NCBI GenBank assembly: GCA_001800075.1
Contig: MGUR01000069.1
Location: 20,354 to 25,537, forward strand
DNA: 5,184 nucleotides
DNA from: Elusimicrobia bacterium RIFCSPLOWO2_01_FULL_59_12
GTDB lineage: Bacteria > Elusimicrobiota > Elusimicrobia > 2-01-FULL-59-12
Direction: 5' to 3'
Shown here: one piece after another, positions 4,923-5,184 of the stretch
Numbering within the stretch: position 1 is the first letter of the stretch
How the letters are laid out: each line of letters begins with the position of its first letter
Notes under the pieces: generated by a model
What the model saw: the letters and a program-made list of their open reading frames with translations, nothing else
What the model was told of the DNA's origin: nothing
Databases searched by the model: none
Translations under genes and position numbers: made by a program

Positions 4923-5184
4923 AAATTCACCTCGTTTTGCATTTCGCATGTTGCATGTTGCTTTGCGGCCGCGTGATGGCGGCGGTGCCGGAGGGTTACG
5001 TTGTGCGGGTGGACAGCGATACGATCTACCTCGATTGGGGGGCGGGATCGGGAGCCCAATCGGGCGACCGATTTCAAGTCCACCGCAACGGGGCTCCTTT
5101 GAAGCACCCGGTGACAGGGGAGATGCTGGGAAAAACACAAGAGGTGATGGGATCCGGGACGGTGCGGACGGTGGAACCCAAGTT
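4919..5184 (+). CDS. Secreted protein, 3' end cut by the window edge (possible FlgT-C-like beta domain)
   Basis: The reading frame is open from ATG 4919 to the window end (88 complete codons). The first 21 residues form a signal peptide (MKIHLVLHFACCMLLCGRVMA, cut into parts here only by the probable cleavage before AVPEG). The mature part reads GYVVRVDSDTIYLDWGAG, then SGDRFQVHRNG, then HPVTGEMLGK, then GSGTVRTV. The pattern of a strand, a G-D-x-F turn, and a (H/D)PVTGE-x-LG hairpin resembles small beta-barrel domains such as the C-terminal domain of FlgT-type envelope proteins. The similarity is judged by eye and is modest. C16 does not sit in a good lipobox (MLLC), so a lipoprotein is unlikely. 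The gene overlaps the previous stop codon by 4 bases (ATGA at 4919-4922) and belongs to the same operon. Its hydrophobic signal core is encoded by a 7-nt tandem repeat. Confidence 0.75.
   Translation, partial: MKIHLVLHFACCMLLCGRVMAAVPEGYVVRVDSDTIYLDWGAGSGAQSGDRFQVHRNGAPLKHPVTGEMLGKTQEVMGSGTVRTVEPK
4937..4964. repeat. Four imperfect tandem 7-nt units (consensus TTGCATG)
   Basis: Units TTGCATT (4937), TCGCATG (4944), TTGCATG (4951) and TTGCTTT (4958) follow one another without gaps. Because 7 is not a multiple of 3, the repeat does not produce a repeated peptide; it encodes residues 7-15 and part of codon 16 of the secreted protein, the hydrophobic core of its signal peptide. Confidence 0.65.

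Noticed and set aside
1..5184. CRISPR array, insertion sequence or phage attachment site
   Set aside because: No spaced direct repeats, transposase or integrase fragments are seen. The tRNA flank symmetry alone does not show an attachment site, since no duplicate of the tRNA end is present in the window.

Overview
This 5.2 kb window looks like chromosomal DNA from a GC-rich (roughly 60% by eye) Gram-negative (diderm) bacterium. It holds one tRNA and six protein genes, and every protein carries an export signal or membrane anchor. The diderm call rests on a periplasmic monofunctional peptidoglycan transglycosylase, a lipoprotein with a lipobox, and a protein ending in a beta-rich domain with a C-terminal Phe. 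The gene mix (DUF3015, DUF4105/Lnb-N, HEAT repeats) and the dispersed GC-rich palindromes would fit Nitrospirota, Methylomirabilota or a deltaproteobacterial lineage. That placement is a weak guess.

Layout. Positions 1-40 hold no recognisable gene, only a possible -10 box. A tRNA-Asn(GUU) follows at 53-124; its acceptor helix continues perfectly into both flanks (17 bp in total, 43-133). Next is a DUF3015 exported protein (217-699), which ends in a large palindromic terminator (727-789). The start codon of the next gene, a DUF4105/Lnb-N-terminal-domain protein (776-2677), lies inside the 3' arm of that terminator. Its convergent neighbour mtgA (2674-3477, minus strand) shares the TTAA of its stop codon. 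A 78-bp divergent intergenic region (3478-3555) carries back-to-back candidate promoters with overlapping -35 boxes. It leads into a rightward operon of three genes joined by 4-nt ATGA overlaps: an exported HEAT-repeat protein (3556-4059), a lipoprotein resembling peptidase-MA gluzincins but with HHxxH in place of HExxH (4056-4922), and a secreted protein cut by the window edge (from 4919).

How the genes fit together. The common theme is the cell envelope: a peptidoglycan glycosyltransferase, a probable periplasmic Cys/His enzyme of the permuted NlpC/P60-LRAT type, and a tightly coupled operon of exported proteins with protein-binding (HEAT) and peptidase-like folds. The operon is the best candidate for an undescribed system, but its function cannot be read from the sequence.

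The most unusual theme is repeats at gene starts. Three of the exported genes have the start codon or signal-peptide region built from repeat DNA: the terminator palindrome at 727-789, a 26-nt-arm palindrome with 16-bp periodicity at 4066-4135, and a 7-nt tandem repeat at 4937-4964. This suggests that mobile or expanding repeats have been co-opted as the 5' ends of exported protein genes.
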